From Rubripirellula lacrimiformis (GTDB lineage: Bacteria; Planctomycetota; Planctomycetia; Pirellulales; Pirellulaceae): DNA of 64,000 nt. The translations under genes were made by a program, and so were the position numbers. This document shows positions 27,746 through 36,249 of the stretch, piece by piece. The DNA is taken from NCBI RefSeq assembly GCF_007741535.1, contig NZ_CP036525.1:8122001-8186000 (forward strand). The letters run 5' to 3'. Numbering within the stretch: position 1 is the stretch's first letter; each line of letters opens with the position of its first letter. The notes beneath the pieces were generated by a model that saw only the letters and a list, made by a program, of their open reading frames with translations, ran no database searches and had not been told where the DNA came from.

Positions 27746-29374
27746 ATGACAACGGGTGAAGTTCCACAGCCGACGAAGCCCGCCACGGTCGATACGGCCA
27801 GCGTAGATAGAGCCAACGTCGACTCGGTTCGCATCGACGCGGCGCCGTTGGCTGGCCGAGAAATAGTGGCGGCCATCTTATGGATGATTTTGGCCGATGT
27901 GTTCCTCTTTCGCGCCGTCGGCTTTTCGGGGCCGGCTGTGTTCCTGGCGGCGGCCCCAATTCTGTTCGTCGCCCTATTCCCCAACCTACTTGCCCGCACC
28001 TCGGCGCGATGGACGATCGGGATCATGGCGGTCGTGGTGGCTCGTTTGATTTGGCTGGGATCGGCATGGACACTGGTTTCGGGAATCGTTTTGGTGGTTG
28101 CGATTTCGATGATCGCGGCAGGTAGTGTTCCGATGGTGCTAGAGGGGATCGTGCTGGCGTCGCGTTCGTTATTGGACGGGGCGGTTCGCTTGGGACAGTC
28201 CCGTCTACCGCAACAACTCGGTGGCGGTGCCGGCGCAAAGGTGGCTCAGCGTTTGCTTTCGATCCTGCTGCCGATCGTGGCGGCAGGCGTGTTCGGGGCC
28301 ATCTTCCTGTTCGCCAATCCCGACTTGCTGGAACGATTTTCCGCACGGCTAATGGACGCGATCGACGGACTGTTTCAATGGGCGAACCGATTTTCGGCCT
28401 GGGAGATTCCGTTCTGCATCGCGGCACTGCTGATCGGCATCGGACTGATGCGTCCCGCATTGCCATTGATCCGGTTTGGAACCTTGAAATCGGATTCGAC
28501 TCCGCCGTCTTCGCAAACCCATTCGCCGTGGTTCGCGGCGTTTCGGAACACCCTGGTGACCGTGATCGTGTTGTTTGCGGTCTACCTTGGTTTCGAATGG
28601 CTGACACTGTGGCGACGCGAATTCCCGGCAGGGTTCTATTACGCCGGATACGCGCACCAGGGTGCCGCTTGGCTGACGGTCGCACTGGCGTTGGCCACGG
28701 GGATGCTATCGCTGATCTTTCGTGGATCGATCCTGGCCGATCCGCGCCTCGCTTCGCTGAAACGGCTGACCTGGGTTTGGTCAGGCGCCAACTTGTTGCT
28801 GGCCGTCGCCGTCTACAACCGACTGTTGATTTACGTTGGTTATAACGGGATGACGCAGATGCGAACCGTTGGATTCTTTGGCATCACGCTGGTGGTGATC
28901 GGTTTTGCCTTGGTGCTGTACAAGATCCGCCGTGGTCGTAATTTCTGGTGGCTGATCCGAACTCAGTTGGTCGCCTTGGTGTTGACGATCATCGCCTACA
29001 GCGTCTTTCCGGTCGACTACGTGACGAGCCGATACAACGCATCCCGTGTTGCCCAAGGCTATTTGCCTCCATCGGTCATGATCGCCGTCAAACCAACCAA
29101 CGACGAGGGAGTTGCACCGCTGCTGGACCTGGTCGACTGCGAAGACGAAATCATCCGCGAAGGCGTGTTGGCGATCCTGGCCCAGCGACACTCAGGACTA
29201 CAGTATTTGGCACGCCAGCACGGCGGCGCCCACTGGACCGCTTACCAGGGCAGCCAAAGCTGGCTGCGCAATCAGCTGGCCGCCAACGCGTCGAAGTGGT
29301 CCGAGTTCGAATCCCATGACAAGCGAAGCGATGCGATCAGAAGGTTCGAAGAATACGCGATGCAGTGGTACTGA
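27746..29374 (+). CDS. DUF4153/DUF4173-like polytopic membrane protein
   Basis: The product is 542 aa; AGGAG lies 9 nt before the ATG. A short Thr/Val/Asp-rich N-terminal tail precedes about 12 hydrophobic helices up to residue 420, and a soluble C-terminal domain of about 120 residues follows (IREGVLAILAQRHSGLQYLA). The pattern of an N-terminal helix pair, a long loop and FRAVGF/FLFANPDLL-type segments resembles DUF4153/DUF4173 proteins. Function is unknown. It lies 54 nt after the propeller gene on the same strand, and its 3' end faces a palindromic repeat. Confidence 0.65.
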   Translation: MTTGEVPQPTKPATVDTASVDRANVDSVRIDAAPLAGREIVAAILWMILADVFLFRAVGFSGPAVFLAAAPILFVALFPNLLARTSARWTIGIMAVVVARLIWLGSAWTLVSGIVLVVAISMIAAGSVPMVLEGIVLASRSLLDGAVRLGQSRLPQQLGGGAGAKVAQRLLSILLPIVAAGVFGAIFLFANPDLLERFSARLMDAIDGLFQWANRFSAWEIPFCIAALLIGIGLMRPALPLIRFGTLKSDSTPPSSQTHSPWFAAFRNTLVTVIVLFAVYLGFEWLTLWRREFPAGFYYAGYAHQGAAWLTVALALATGMLSLIFRGSILADPRLASLKRLTWVWSGANLLLAVAVYNRLLIYVGYNGMTQMRTVGFFGITLVVIGFALVLYKIRRGRNFWWLIRTQLVALVLTIIAYSVFPVDYVTSRYNASRVAQGYLPPSVMIAVKPTNDEGVAPLLDLVDCEDEIIREGVLAILAQRHSGLQYLARQHGGAHWTAYQGSQSWLRNQLAANASKWSEFESHDKRSDAIRRFEEYAMQWY

Positions 29375-29408
29375 TTCATTGCGGCCGGATCCCATCGATC
29401 ATCGAAAA

Positions 29409-29478
29409 GTAGGACGTCCTTTCCAGGCCGTCGGGGGTTTTCCCTGCGAAGACAAACGGCCTGAAAAGGCCGTCCTAC
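29409..29478. terminator. Palindromic repeat acting as a possible bidirectional terminator
   Basis: Two 23-nt arms (29409-29431 and 29456-29478) are inverted copies matching at 21 of 23 positions, with cores GGCCTTTTCAGGCCGT and CCTTTCCAGGCCGT. The element lies between two convergent genes, and the stop codon of the minus-strand gene falls within it. A related half copy lies at 54584-54627. Confidence 0.65.
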
Positions 29479-31622
29479 GGATGGGGCAGCCCGGCTGCGA
29501 CGGTGGCTTCCTGGGGACTACCGAATGCTTGATACAGGTACCATGACTTCTTTTTTTCGCCGTAGGGATGCTGCTTCGAAGGCAACCCACGCAGTCCCAA
29601 CATCAGTCCGCCTTCCTGTGGATGGTCGATCCAACGGTGATACAGGAACGATTCGATGATTGGCAAACTCCGCACCTTTTGCATCGCGTACAGCAGCGAT
29701 CCGGCTTGACGGTCCTGTGCATCCGGTCGGTCGTCGGTGTGGAATCCCTGTTCGCTAAGGATCACCGGGCGGACGTTCCCGCGCGTGCCTAACATCGATG
29801 GCTGACGCAGGAACCGAACCAAGACTTCCAAGTTTTCGATGGTGATCAGCGGCGTGTCCAGATCATCGCGAACCTCGCCGGGTGCCTCGGCAACGTCGTT
29901 CCAAGCGACCGGGGCAAACAGGCTTCGAGGATAGGGATGGTAGGCCACACCCCACGCAAAATCGCCTTCGACACGACTGCGATGCTGCAATCCTTCGATC
30001 ACTTCCTTGGGCGATAACTGTTTCCATTGACCGTCGTCCGGCACGTTCCAGTGATGGGTCAGGGATGCGAAAACCCTAGCGTGTGGGTTGGACTGGACGG
30101 CCGCATTGTGAATCATCCGCATCGATCGATAGTAGGTTTCGATGACCAGTTCACGCGGCTGTCTTCCCATGTTGGTCCACACCGTGTGGAAGTCGATCTC
30201 GTTATGAGCGATCCAGTTGGTGATGCCTCCCGGAGCCCGACCGGTATGACGATAACGATCCGCCAACCGCCGCAGCACTTCGGCATAGATCGCCACCCCA
30301 CGGTCGGTCGTCAAGTCCGGCATCGCGTAGGTGCCACCATCGCAGTCCGGATGAACCAGTGGTGCATTGGCCGACGCTTGGCGTGGCGTGGGGATCAACA
30401 AGATCGCCGACACGACCATCTGCGACCGACACGCAAAATCGATCAGCGGATCCAGATCGCCGAAGGGACGTGAATCAAAGTAGACAGGGTCGCCTGGCGC
30501 AGCGATCCGTTGGCGACCGGGACCGCCTGATGAAGTCACAAACCGGCTCAGCAAAACATTGATCGTGACCGCATCGATTCCCAAATCAACCAGATCACTT
30601 TCGGGACCACGCCGGCTGAAACCGCTAAGCCCTTTTTGGGATGACGGAATCGGTCTGGCATCGGCATAGTCGTCGTCGACCGGTTCAATCTTGGTGGCGT
30701 ACGCTCTGGACGACAACGCCCGCCCCGACCCGGCCGTTGCATCCGCCGCCTGACCGATCAAACGCCACGCGCTATGAAACCGGTCGCGTCCATCGACGAT
30801 CCGGGGTACCTCGATGTCGAAATGGCCCGCTGGTCCCTGCGATGACACGACCGGCCCCAGGTCTGTGGTTCGCTGATCCGCACGGCCGATCAGGTGAAGC
30901 GGTCGTTCAACCAAACGGACCGCGGCGTCGACCGGTGCTTGTCCTTGGCCACGGATGCGGATCGTGTCGGCGCGGACGACGACGTCTTCGATCGACATCG
31001 GGTAGTCACGTTCGCGGTCCTGGCGTAATTGATCGGCAAATTCCAGTTTGGCTTGCCGATCCAGTTGCCGCTGCGCGTCTGCCAGCTTTTCAATGTCGGT
31101 AGCAACTCGCACGACCAGATTGCGAATTCGAAGCCGCACGCCAGCCTGAATCCCAAGATCCAGACGCAGCTGCGTCGCGCGGCCGGCCAAGACTCGCTGG
31201 CCCGCGTCGGGCAACCGTGCCCGATAGGTCACCCATCCCTCGGCAACATCCAAAGGCGGCAGGTCAAAACTGTCGACACTGCGTATCCCCGGTCCGTAGA
31301 ACCCCGACATGTTTCGCACGCCATCGGGACAGAAATAGTCGAACTGCAATATTTGATGTTCGGGCTTTAAAGGCTGTGACAAACGACCGACGATGTAGGG
31401 ATCGTTGCCGGTGGTGGTGATTTCCCAACCCGCCCGGGCTTGGCGATCGTTGTCATTTCCGATTCCATCGGAATCGCCGTCCAACGCCCGCACATCCACA
31501 TCATGATCCAGGCCAGGCAACCGCTCCCACTGGACGGCATAGCCATCGGTTGCCAAAACAAGCACACCCCAAGCGGCCAAGACAGCCATCCCCAAGGTCG
31601 ATCGAAACGTAGGATTGGTCAT
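29475..31622 (-). CDS. DUF5722-like secreted glycoside-hydrolase-fold protein
   Basis: The product is 715 aa, choosing ATG 31622 with AGGTGA just upstream; ATG 31643 is an alternative. A signal peptide (RSTLGMAVLAAWGVLVLATDGYA) is followed by a beta-rich N-terminal domain (GWEITTTGNDPYIVGRL), a helical linker, and a TIM-barrel-like half from about residue 280. There, GGITNWIAHNEIDFHTVW and VRPVILSEQGFHTDD each carry Glu at the ends of strands where retaining glycosidases have the acid/base and nucleophile. The family assignment to DUF5722 is from overall pattern; activity is inferred. It is divergent from nth (120 nt apart). Confidence 0.72.
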   Translation of the reverse strand: MTNPTFRSTLGMAVLAAWGVLVLATDGYAVQWERLPGLDHDVDVRALDGDSDGIGNDNDRQARAGWEITTTGNDPYIVGRLSQPLKPEHQILQFDYFCPDGVRNMSGFYGPGIRSVDSFDLPPLDVAEGWVTYRARLPDAGQRVLAGRATQLRLDLGIQAGVRLRIRNLVVRVATDIEKLADAQRQLDRQAKLEFADQLRQDRERDYPMSIEDVVVRADTIRIRGQGQAPVDAAVRLVERPLHLIGRADQRTTDLGPVVSSQGPAGHFDIEVPRIVDGRDRFHSAWRLIGQAADATAGSGRALSSRAYATKIEPVDDDYADARPIPSSQKGLSGFSRRGPESDLVDLGIDAVTINVLLSRFVTSSGGPGRQRIAAPGDPVYFDSRPFGDLDPLIDFACRSQMVVSAILLIPTPRQASANAPLVHPDCDGGTYAMPDLTTDRGVAIYAEVLRRLADRYRHTGRAPGGITNWIAHNEIDFHTVWTNMGRQPRELVIETYYRSMRMIHNAAVQSNPHARVFASLTHHWNVPDDGQWKQLSPKEVIEGLQHRSRVEGDFAWGVAYHPYPRSLFAPVAWNDVAEAPGEVRDDLDTPLITIENLEVLVRFLRQPSMLGTRGNVRPVILSEQGFHTDDRPDAQDRQAGSLLYAMQKVRSLPIIESFLYHRWIDHPQEGGLMLGLRGLPSKQHPYGEKKKSWYLYQAFGSPQEATVAAGLPHP

Positions 31623-31742
31623 CGCAAAATCACCTGCATGCATGCGCCGGCGAGACGCGGGGCGGGAAGAAACAGAAACGGGCGGGGCAGGGCGTTGGCT
31701 CGGTGGAGCCAGGTGGGCAGTTTTCTCTAGCATAATCTGACG

Positions 31743-32396
31743 ATGAAAAAGCAACAGCGAGCCGACTTGGTCCAACAACGTTTGGCCGACCTGTATCCCG
31801 ACCCACCGATCCCGCTGGACCACAAGGATGAATTCACGTTGTTGGTGGCGGTGCTGTTGAGCGCCCAATGCACCGATAAGAAAGTCAACGAGGTCACCCC
31901 GGAACTATTCCGCCAAGGACCGACACCAGAAAAAATGCGTGACTTGGGCGAACCGGCGATCCTGCAGATCATTCGTCCGCTGGGCCTGTCAAAACAAAAG
32001 GCCAAACATGTGGCCAAGCTGTCCGAAATCATCGTGGACCAGCACGACAGCAAGGTCCCGCAATCCTTCGAAGGGCTGGAGGCATTGCCCGGCGTCGGAC
32101 ACAAAACAGCCAGCGTTGTGATGTCCCAAGCGTTCGGGGTGCCCGCGTTCCCCGTCGACACCCACATCCACCGACTGGCCCAACGTTGGGGATTGTCCAG
32201 CGGCAAAAGCGTCGTCCAGACCGAACGGGATCTGAAAAATCTGTTCCCCGAATCAACCTGGAACGACCTGCATCTACAGATCATCTTCTATGGCCGCCAA
32301 CACTGCACCGCGCGCGGTTGCGACGGTACCAAGTGCGGACTTTGCCAAGAACTGTACCCGCGCCGAAAGACGCCTGTGGTTTGGATCAAACCATAG
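31743..32396 (+). CDS. nth: Endonuclease III
   Basis: The product is 217 aa, normal for Nth. It is a bifunctional DNA glycosylase/AP lyase that removes oxidised pyrimidines. The helix-hairpin-helix LPGVGHKTASVV carries the catalytic Lys121, and PVDTHIHR carries the catalytic Asp139. The C-terminal iron-sulfur cluster ligands are in HCTARGCDGTKCGLC, spaced C-x4-C-x4-C-x2-C rather than the usual C-x6-C-x2-C-x5-C. All four Cys are present. It is divergent from the DUF5722-like gene and convergent with proB. Confidence 0.95.
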   Translation: MKKQQRADLVQQRLADLYPDPPIPLDHKDEFTLLVAVLLSAQCTDKKVNEVTPELFRQGPTPEKMRDLGEPAILQIIRPLGLSKQKAKHVAKLSEIIVDQHDSKVPQSFEGLEALPGVGHKTASVVMSQAFGVPAFPVDTHIHRLAQRWGLSSGKSVVQTERDLKNLFPESTWNDLHLQIIFYGRQHCTARGCDGTKCGLCQELYPRRKTPVVWIKP

Positions 32397-32427
32397 CCGC
32401 CTACCGGCCCCAGCCAAGCGAGCCGGG

Positions 32428-33600
32428 TCACCGCCGACGGACGGCTTCGGTCAGCACGAGGTTGTCGCGATGAACCACGTTGTCGTAGGGACAGTGCCCC
32501 AGCAGTTCGCTGATTCGGTCGCTCGGTTGTCCCAGGATTTTTTCGACTTCGGACGACCGGTAATTGCACAGTCCGCGAGCGACTTCGTTGCCCCAGGGAT
32601 CCAACATCGCAACGATACTGCCGCGTCCAAAGGATCCATTGACTGCCGTCACGCCCACAGCCAGCAAACTGCTGCCGCGGGTGGCCAGCGCATCGGCGGC
32701 ACCGGCGTCCAGTTGCAAACTGCCGGCGACCGTGGCGGCCGCACCGATCCAACGACGACGTCCCCGGATCGTATGCTTTCGCGCCAAGAACAGTGTCCCG
32801 ACCGATTCGCCGGCAAAGATCTTGTCCAAGACATGATCATCCCGACCGGGCGCAATGATCGTGGGGTGCCCATGTCGGGTCGCCAACTTGGCCGCTTTTA
32901 ACTTGCTGGCCATGCCGCCCTTGCTGGACTTGCTCAGTCGGTCATGGGCGAACCCCAGAATCCGATCGTCGATTGCTTCGACCACATCGATCCGCGTGCT
33001 AGCCGGATCACTGGGCGGACCATCGTACAGCCCTTCGATATCCGACAGGATGATCAACAGTGCGTCCACCAACAGTCCGGCGACCTGAGCGGCCAAGCGG
33101 TCATTGTCGCCAAAGGTGGTTTTCAGTTCCGAAACGGCAACCGAATCGTTCTCGTTGATGATCGCAATCGCGCCGAAGGCGTGAATTTGGGTCAGCGCGT
33201 TGCGAACGTGCAGGTACCCGGTCCGACGCCGCAAATCCGCCGCGGTCAACAACACCTGTGCCGCGTGACGACCTTTCAGTGCCAACGACATCTCGTAGGC
33301 TTGGATCAGGTCGGTTTGCCCGATCGCCGCGATCGCCTGCAACTGGGATAGGCCCGTGGGCCTTTCTTCCAGGCCCAATTTCCCGACCCCGGCACCAACG
33401 GCACCGCTACTGACCAGCAAAACCTGCCGATCGGTGTCGGCAAGGCGGCACAGTTGGCTGGCCAAAATATCGATTCGGCGGCGATCTAACTTCCCATCGG
33501 GAGTCGTCAGGACGCGTGTGCCTACCTTCACGACGACGCAAGTGGCGTCGTTAATCGCTTCTAGTCGGGCTTGGTTCGGCAAGTCTGGGCTTTGATTCAT
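32428..33600 (-). CDS. proB: Glutamate 5-kinase
   Basis: The product is 390 aa from ATG 33600 (GTG 33606 is an alternative). It phosphorylates glutamate in the first step of proline synthesis. Kinase motifs are VVVKVGTRVLTTPDGKLD, LLVSSGAVGAGVGKLG, IAIINENDSVAV and GGMASKLKAAKLAT. A C-terminal PUA domain (about residues 290-385, GRGSIVAMLDPWGNEVARGL) is as in E. coli ProB. ProA is not in the window. It is read convergently with nth (31 nt apart) and divergently from purF. Confidence 0.95.
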   Translation of the reverse strand: MNQSPDLPNQARLEAINDATCVVVKVGTRVLTTPDGKLDRRRIDILASQLCRLADTDRQVLLVSSGAVGAGVGKLGLEERPTGLSQLQAIAAIGQTDLIQAYEMSLALKGRHAAQVLLTAADLRRRTGYLHVRNALTQIHAFGAIAIINENDSVAVSELKTTFGDNDRLAAQVAGLLVDALLIILSDIEGLYDGPPSDPASTRIDVVEAIDDRILGFAHDRLSKSSKGGMASKLKAAKLATRHGHPTIIAPGRDDHVLDKIFAGESVGTLFLARKHTIRGRRRWIGAAATVAGSLQLDAGAADALATRGSSLLAVGVTAVNGSFGRGSIVAMLDPWGNEVARGLCNYRSSEVEKILGQPSDRISELLGHCPYDNVVHRDNLVLTEAVRRR

Positions 33601-33815
33601 AACCACGTGGGGGAAGAAACGAGCAAGAGTGCGATTTGCGGTTTGTTTTTATTAGAATCCGCGTATTCTGAGGGGCAGAGAATTGTCACGGGGAATCGAC
33701 GCCCATGGAAGCCCGCTGTAAAACGGCGCCGCTGACCGCTTGGATCGTACCGAACGCCCTGCAGCTACAAGTATCGCCCCGGACACTGTCGGTCCACCCG
33801 AGGAAATTCCGTCGT

Positions 33816-35426
33816 ATGAGCGAAATCCATCACGAATGTGGTGTTGCGGCCATCTACCACCTGTCTGGCCGCGGACGAAGCCCAATGTGCACCGAGGATG
33901 GCCCGCGTCAAATCACGCGGTTGCTGCCACGGATGCTGTTGGACATTCAAAATCGCGGCCAATTAGCCGCTGGGATGACAACCTACGACCCTGACCTGCC
34001 AAGGTTGTTGAAGACTCGCAAGGACGTCGGCACCGTCACCGAAGTCTTCCGACTCAATCACCGCGCCAAAGCCGAATCGCTGATGAAGTCGTTGGCCGGC
34101 CGGGCTGCGATCGGGCACGTTCGCTATGCCACCTGTGGCCAAGATGACCGCAGCTATGCCCAGCCATTCGAACGAAAACACATCCACAAACGAAAATGGT
34201 TCAGTTTTTGTTTCAACGGTCAACTGACCAATTACGGGCTGCTGAAGGAACGTTTGCTGGCCGACGGTGACCATCACCTGACACTGGACACCGATACCGA
34301 AATCATCCTGCACGAATTCGCGCGGCAGATGAGCCAGACGCAGAAACGAATCGATTGGATCGACGTTCTGCGGCAAACCACCGCTGGATTCGACGGCGCC
34401 TACAGCCTGGCTGTGTTGACGGCCGAAGGCGAAATGATCGTCGCCCGCGACCCGCTGGGCATCAAACCGATGTGTTATGTCCAAGAGGGCCCCCTGTTTG
34501 CCGCCGCCAGCGAAAGTGTGGCACTGCTGAACCTCGGATTCAGCGACGAACAGATCAAATCGCTGCCCCCCGGACACGCCATCATCATCCATCCCGAAAC
34601 GGGATTCCGGATGGAACAGTTTGCCGAAACCCAGGATCCAAAGCACTGCTTTTTTGAATGGATCTACTTTGCCAACGTGGCCAGCACCCTGGATGACCGC
34701 AGCGTCTACCTGAGCCGGACACGGTTGGGCGAAGAATTAGCCCGAGCCGAACGTGAACTCAACACCGTCTCGCTGGACCCCGAAGACACGATCATCGTGC
34801 CGGTCCCGGATACCAGCAAAGCGGCTGCCGATTCGATGGCATTCCAATTGTCGATCCCCTGCCGCGAAGGGCTGATCCGAAACCGCTATGCGGGCCGGAC
34901 GTTCATCGAAGGCGGCACCGCACGGAAAGCCAAAGCGGCGACCAAGTACACGCCGCTCCGCGAAGTCCTCGAAGGCAAACGCGTCATCCTGGTCGAAGAT
35001 TCGATCGTTCGAAGCACGACCATGAACGCCTTGCTGGACCGGATTCGGGACGTAGGTGGTGCGAAAGAAATTCACGTTCGGGTTGCCTGCCCGCCGATCA
35101 TCGCGCCGTGTTTCTATGGCATCGACATGAGCACGATCGATCAACTGATCGCGCCCAAGTACTTCAAGAACGGATTGCTGACCGACGAATCTCAGCAGCG
35201 TTTGGCGGACGACCTGGGTGCGGACTCGCTCCGTTACCTGCCCGTCGAAGCCATCGCTCGGGCGATTGGCAAACCGTCCAATCACCTTTGCCAGGCCTGT
35301 GTGACGGGACAATACCCGACGGACTGTGGCCAACACCTGTACCAAATTGCCCTGGATAACCGAGGCACTAAACTGGACAGCAAGCGAACCTACGAACAAC
35401 TGGCCGCCGCCCTTTCGACCGGCTAG
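33816..35426 (+). CDS. purF: Amidophosphoribosyltransferase
   Basis: The product is 536 aa from ATG 33816, chosen because GAGGAA lies 10 nt upstream and it places Cys8 ([14 protein letters not shown]) close to the N-terminus; a seven-residue propeptide would be cleaved to free the nucleophilic Cys. The open frame extends upstream to 33705 without support. It catalyses PRPP plus glutamine to 5-phosphoribosylamine, the first step of purine synthesis. The PRPP-binding motif is [13 protein letters not shown]. Extra segments (for example [17 protein letters not shown]) fit the long planctomycete type. C-terminal Cys residues ([13 protein letters not shown]) resemble the iron-sulfur ligands of the Bacillus enzyme. 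Confidence 0.93.
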   Translation: MSEIHHECGVAAIYHLSGRGRSPMCTEDGPRQITRLLPRMLLDIQNRGQLAAGMTTYDPDLPRLLKTRKDVGTVTEVFRLNHRAKAESLMKSLAGRAAIGHVRYATCGQDDRSYAQPFERKHIHKRKWFSFCFNGQLTNYGLLKERLLADGDHHLTLDTDTEIILHEFARQMSQTQKRIDWIDVLRQTTAGFDGAYSLAVLTAEGEMIVARDPLGIKPMCYVQEGPLFAAASESVALLNLGFSDEQIKSLPPGHAIIIHPETGFRMEQFAETQDPKHCFFEWIYFANVASTLDDRSVYLSRTRLGEELARAERELNTVSLDPEDTIIVPVPDTSKAAADSMAFQLSIPCREGLIRNRYAGRTFIEGGTARKAKAATKYTPLREVLEGKRVILVEDSIVRSTTMNALLDRIRDVGGAKEIHVRVACPPIIAPCFYGIDMSTIDQLIAPKYFKNGLLTDESQQRLADDLGADSLRYLPVEAIARAIGKPSNHLCQACVTGQYPTDCGQHLYQIALDNRGTKLDSKRTYEQLAAALSTG

Positions 35427-35586
35427 TGCTCGATTTTTAAACCGATCGGCGGCGAGACACGCCGATGGAACGGATCCCACTTCCGTCGTGGGATTCGCCA
35501 GAATTCCTTCGTTCGACTTTTGTCGCCAGAATTTCGTCGTTGGGAAACAGTGGACTTCCGGTGAAGTCCACCTCACGATTCGTTCT

Positions 35587-36180
35587 CTAGGAAAGACCGC
35601 TGCCCACGGACGGGGACAACAAGTGCTCGATCGCCGTCCAAAACATGCGATCAGCCATCTGTTCGGCGTCCTGGCGTGTCATGCTGCCATCGTCGATTTC
35701 GGTCATCCAGTTCGCACTTCCGCCGGCCGCTTGCATCGAAACACAGATTCGATGTGTCTGATCGTCGCGGCGCGGCTGGGTTGGCAGAACCGCCAACAAA
35801 GAAATCCCGACTGCGTCTTGGATGTCGCCGCTGCCCAACCGAGTGGCTCGATCATGGGCTACCATCGCCGCCTGCGTGGCGGTTTCGGGCGACGCGCTGC
35901 CAGCAATCGGCGGACGGCCCAAGTAGTCTTCCAGCGATTTTCGAGAATAGGGAATCACCGCTTCGACGAAATTCACAGACGCTTGGGGGCGACGAAAGCA
36001 CTGCGTCACCGCGCCGCTGCCGCCACCGGTGACCACCAACGCGATCCGCCAATCGGATTGGACCAGCCGCGCCAAGCAGTTCACGGCATCCGCGGCCTCT
36101 GGATCGTCCATCGAATTCAACATTCCCCCGCTTGTCCTTCTGTTTGACGACCTGAACATTACCATGGCATCCTGATTCAT
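35587..36180 (-). CDS. CinA C-terminal-like protein
   Basis: The product is 197 aa from ATG 36180; a GTG at 36225 and a later ATG (MDDPEAADA) are possible. The core (ALVVTGGGSGAVTQCF, SVNFVEAVIPYSRKSLEDYLG, PETATQAAMVAHDRATRL) matches the CinA C-terminal / NMN-amidase-like fold in the variant with TGGGS that occurs in plants, fungi and planctomycetes, sometimes fused to nucleotidyltransferases. A role in NAD recycling or nicotinamide-nucleotide deamidation is inferred only. It is convergent with purF. Confidence 0.7.
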   Translation of the reverse strand: MNQDAMVMFRSSNRRTSGGMLNSMDDPEAADAVNCLARLVQSDWRIALVVTGGGSGAVTQCFRRPQASVNFVEAVIPYSRKSLEDYLGRPPIAGSASPETATQAAMVAHDRATRLGSGDIQDAVGISLLAVLPTQPRRDDQTHRICVSMQAAGGSANWMTEIDDGSMTRQDAEQMADRMFWTAIEHLLSPSVGSGLS

Positions 36181-36249
36181 CTCGGCAAAGCGCGAATCAC
36201 GACCGTTTGGCAACACCACCCGCAACCACCCGCAACGAAATCCCTAACG

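Noticed and set aside
28023-28685. Minus-strand ORF of 220 aa opposite the DUF4153/4173-like gene
   Set aside because: Low-complexity Arg/Pro/Ser composition is typical of antisense shadows in this base composition.
33705-33815. Extended N-terminus of PurF
   Set aside because: It would bury the catalytic Cys far inside the protein; a ribosome site precedes the ATG at 33816.
36206-36223. Second sigma-54-type promoter before the large MscS gene (TTGGCAACACCACCCGC)
   Set aside because: GG and GC are 11 bp apart instead of 10, and the -12 element lacks TTGC.
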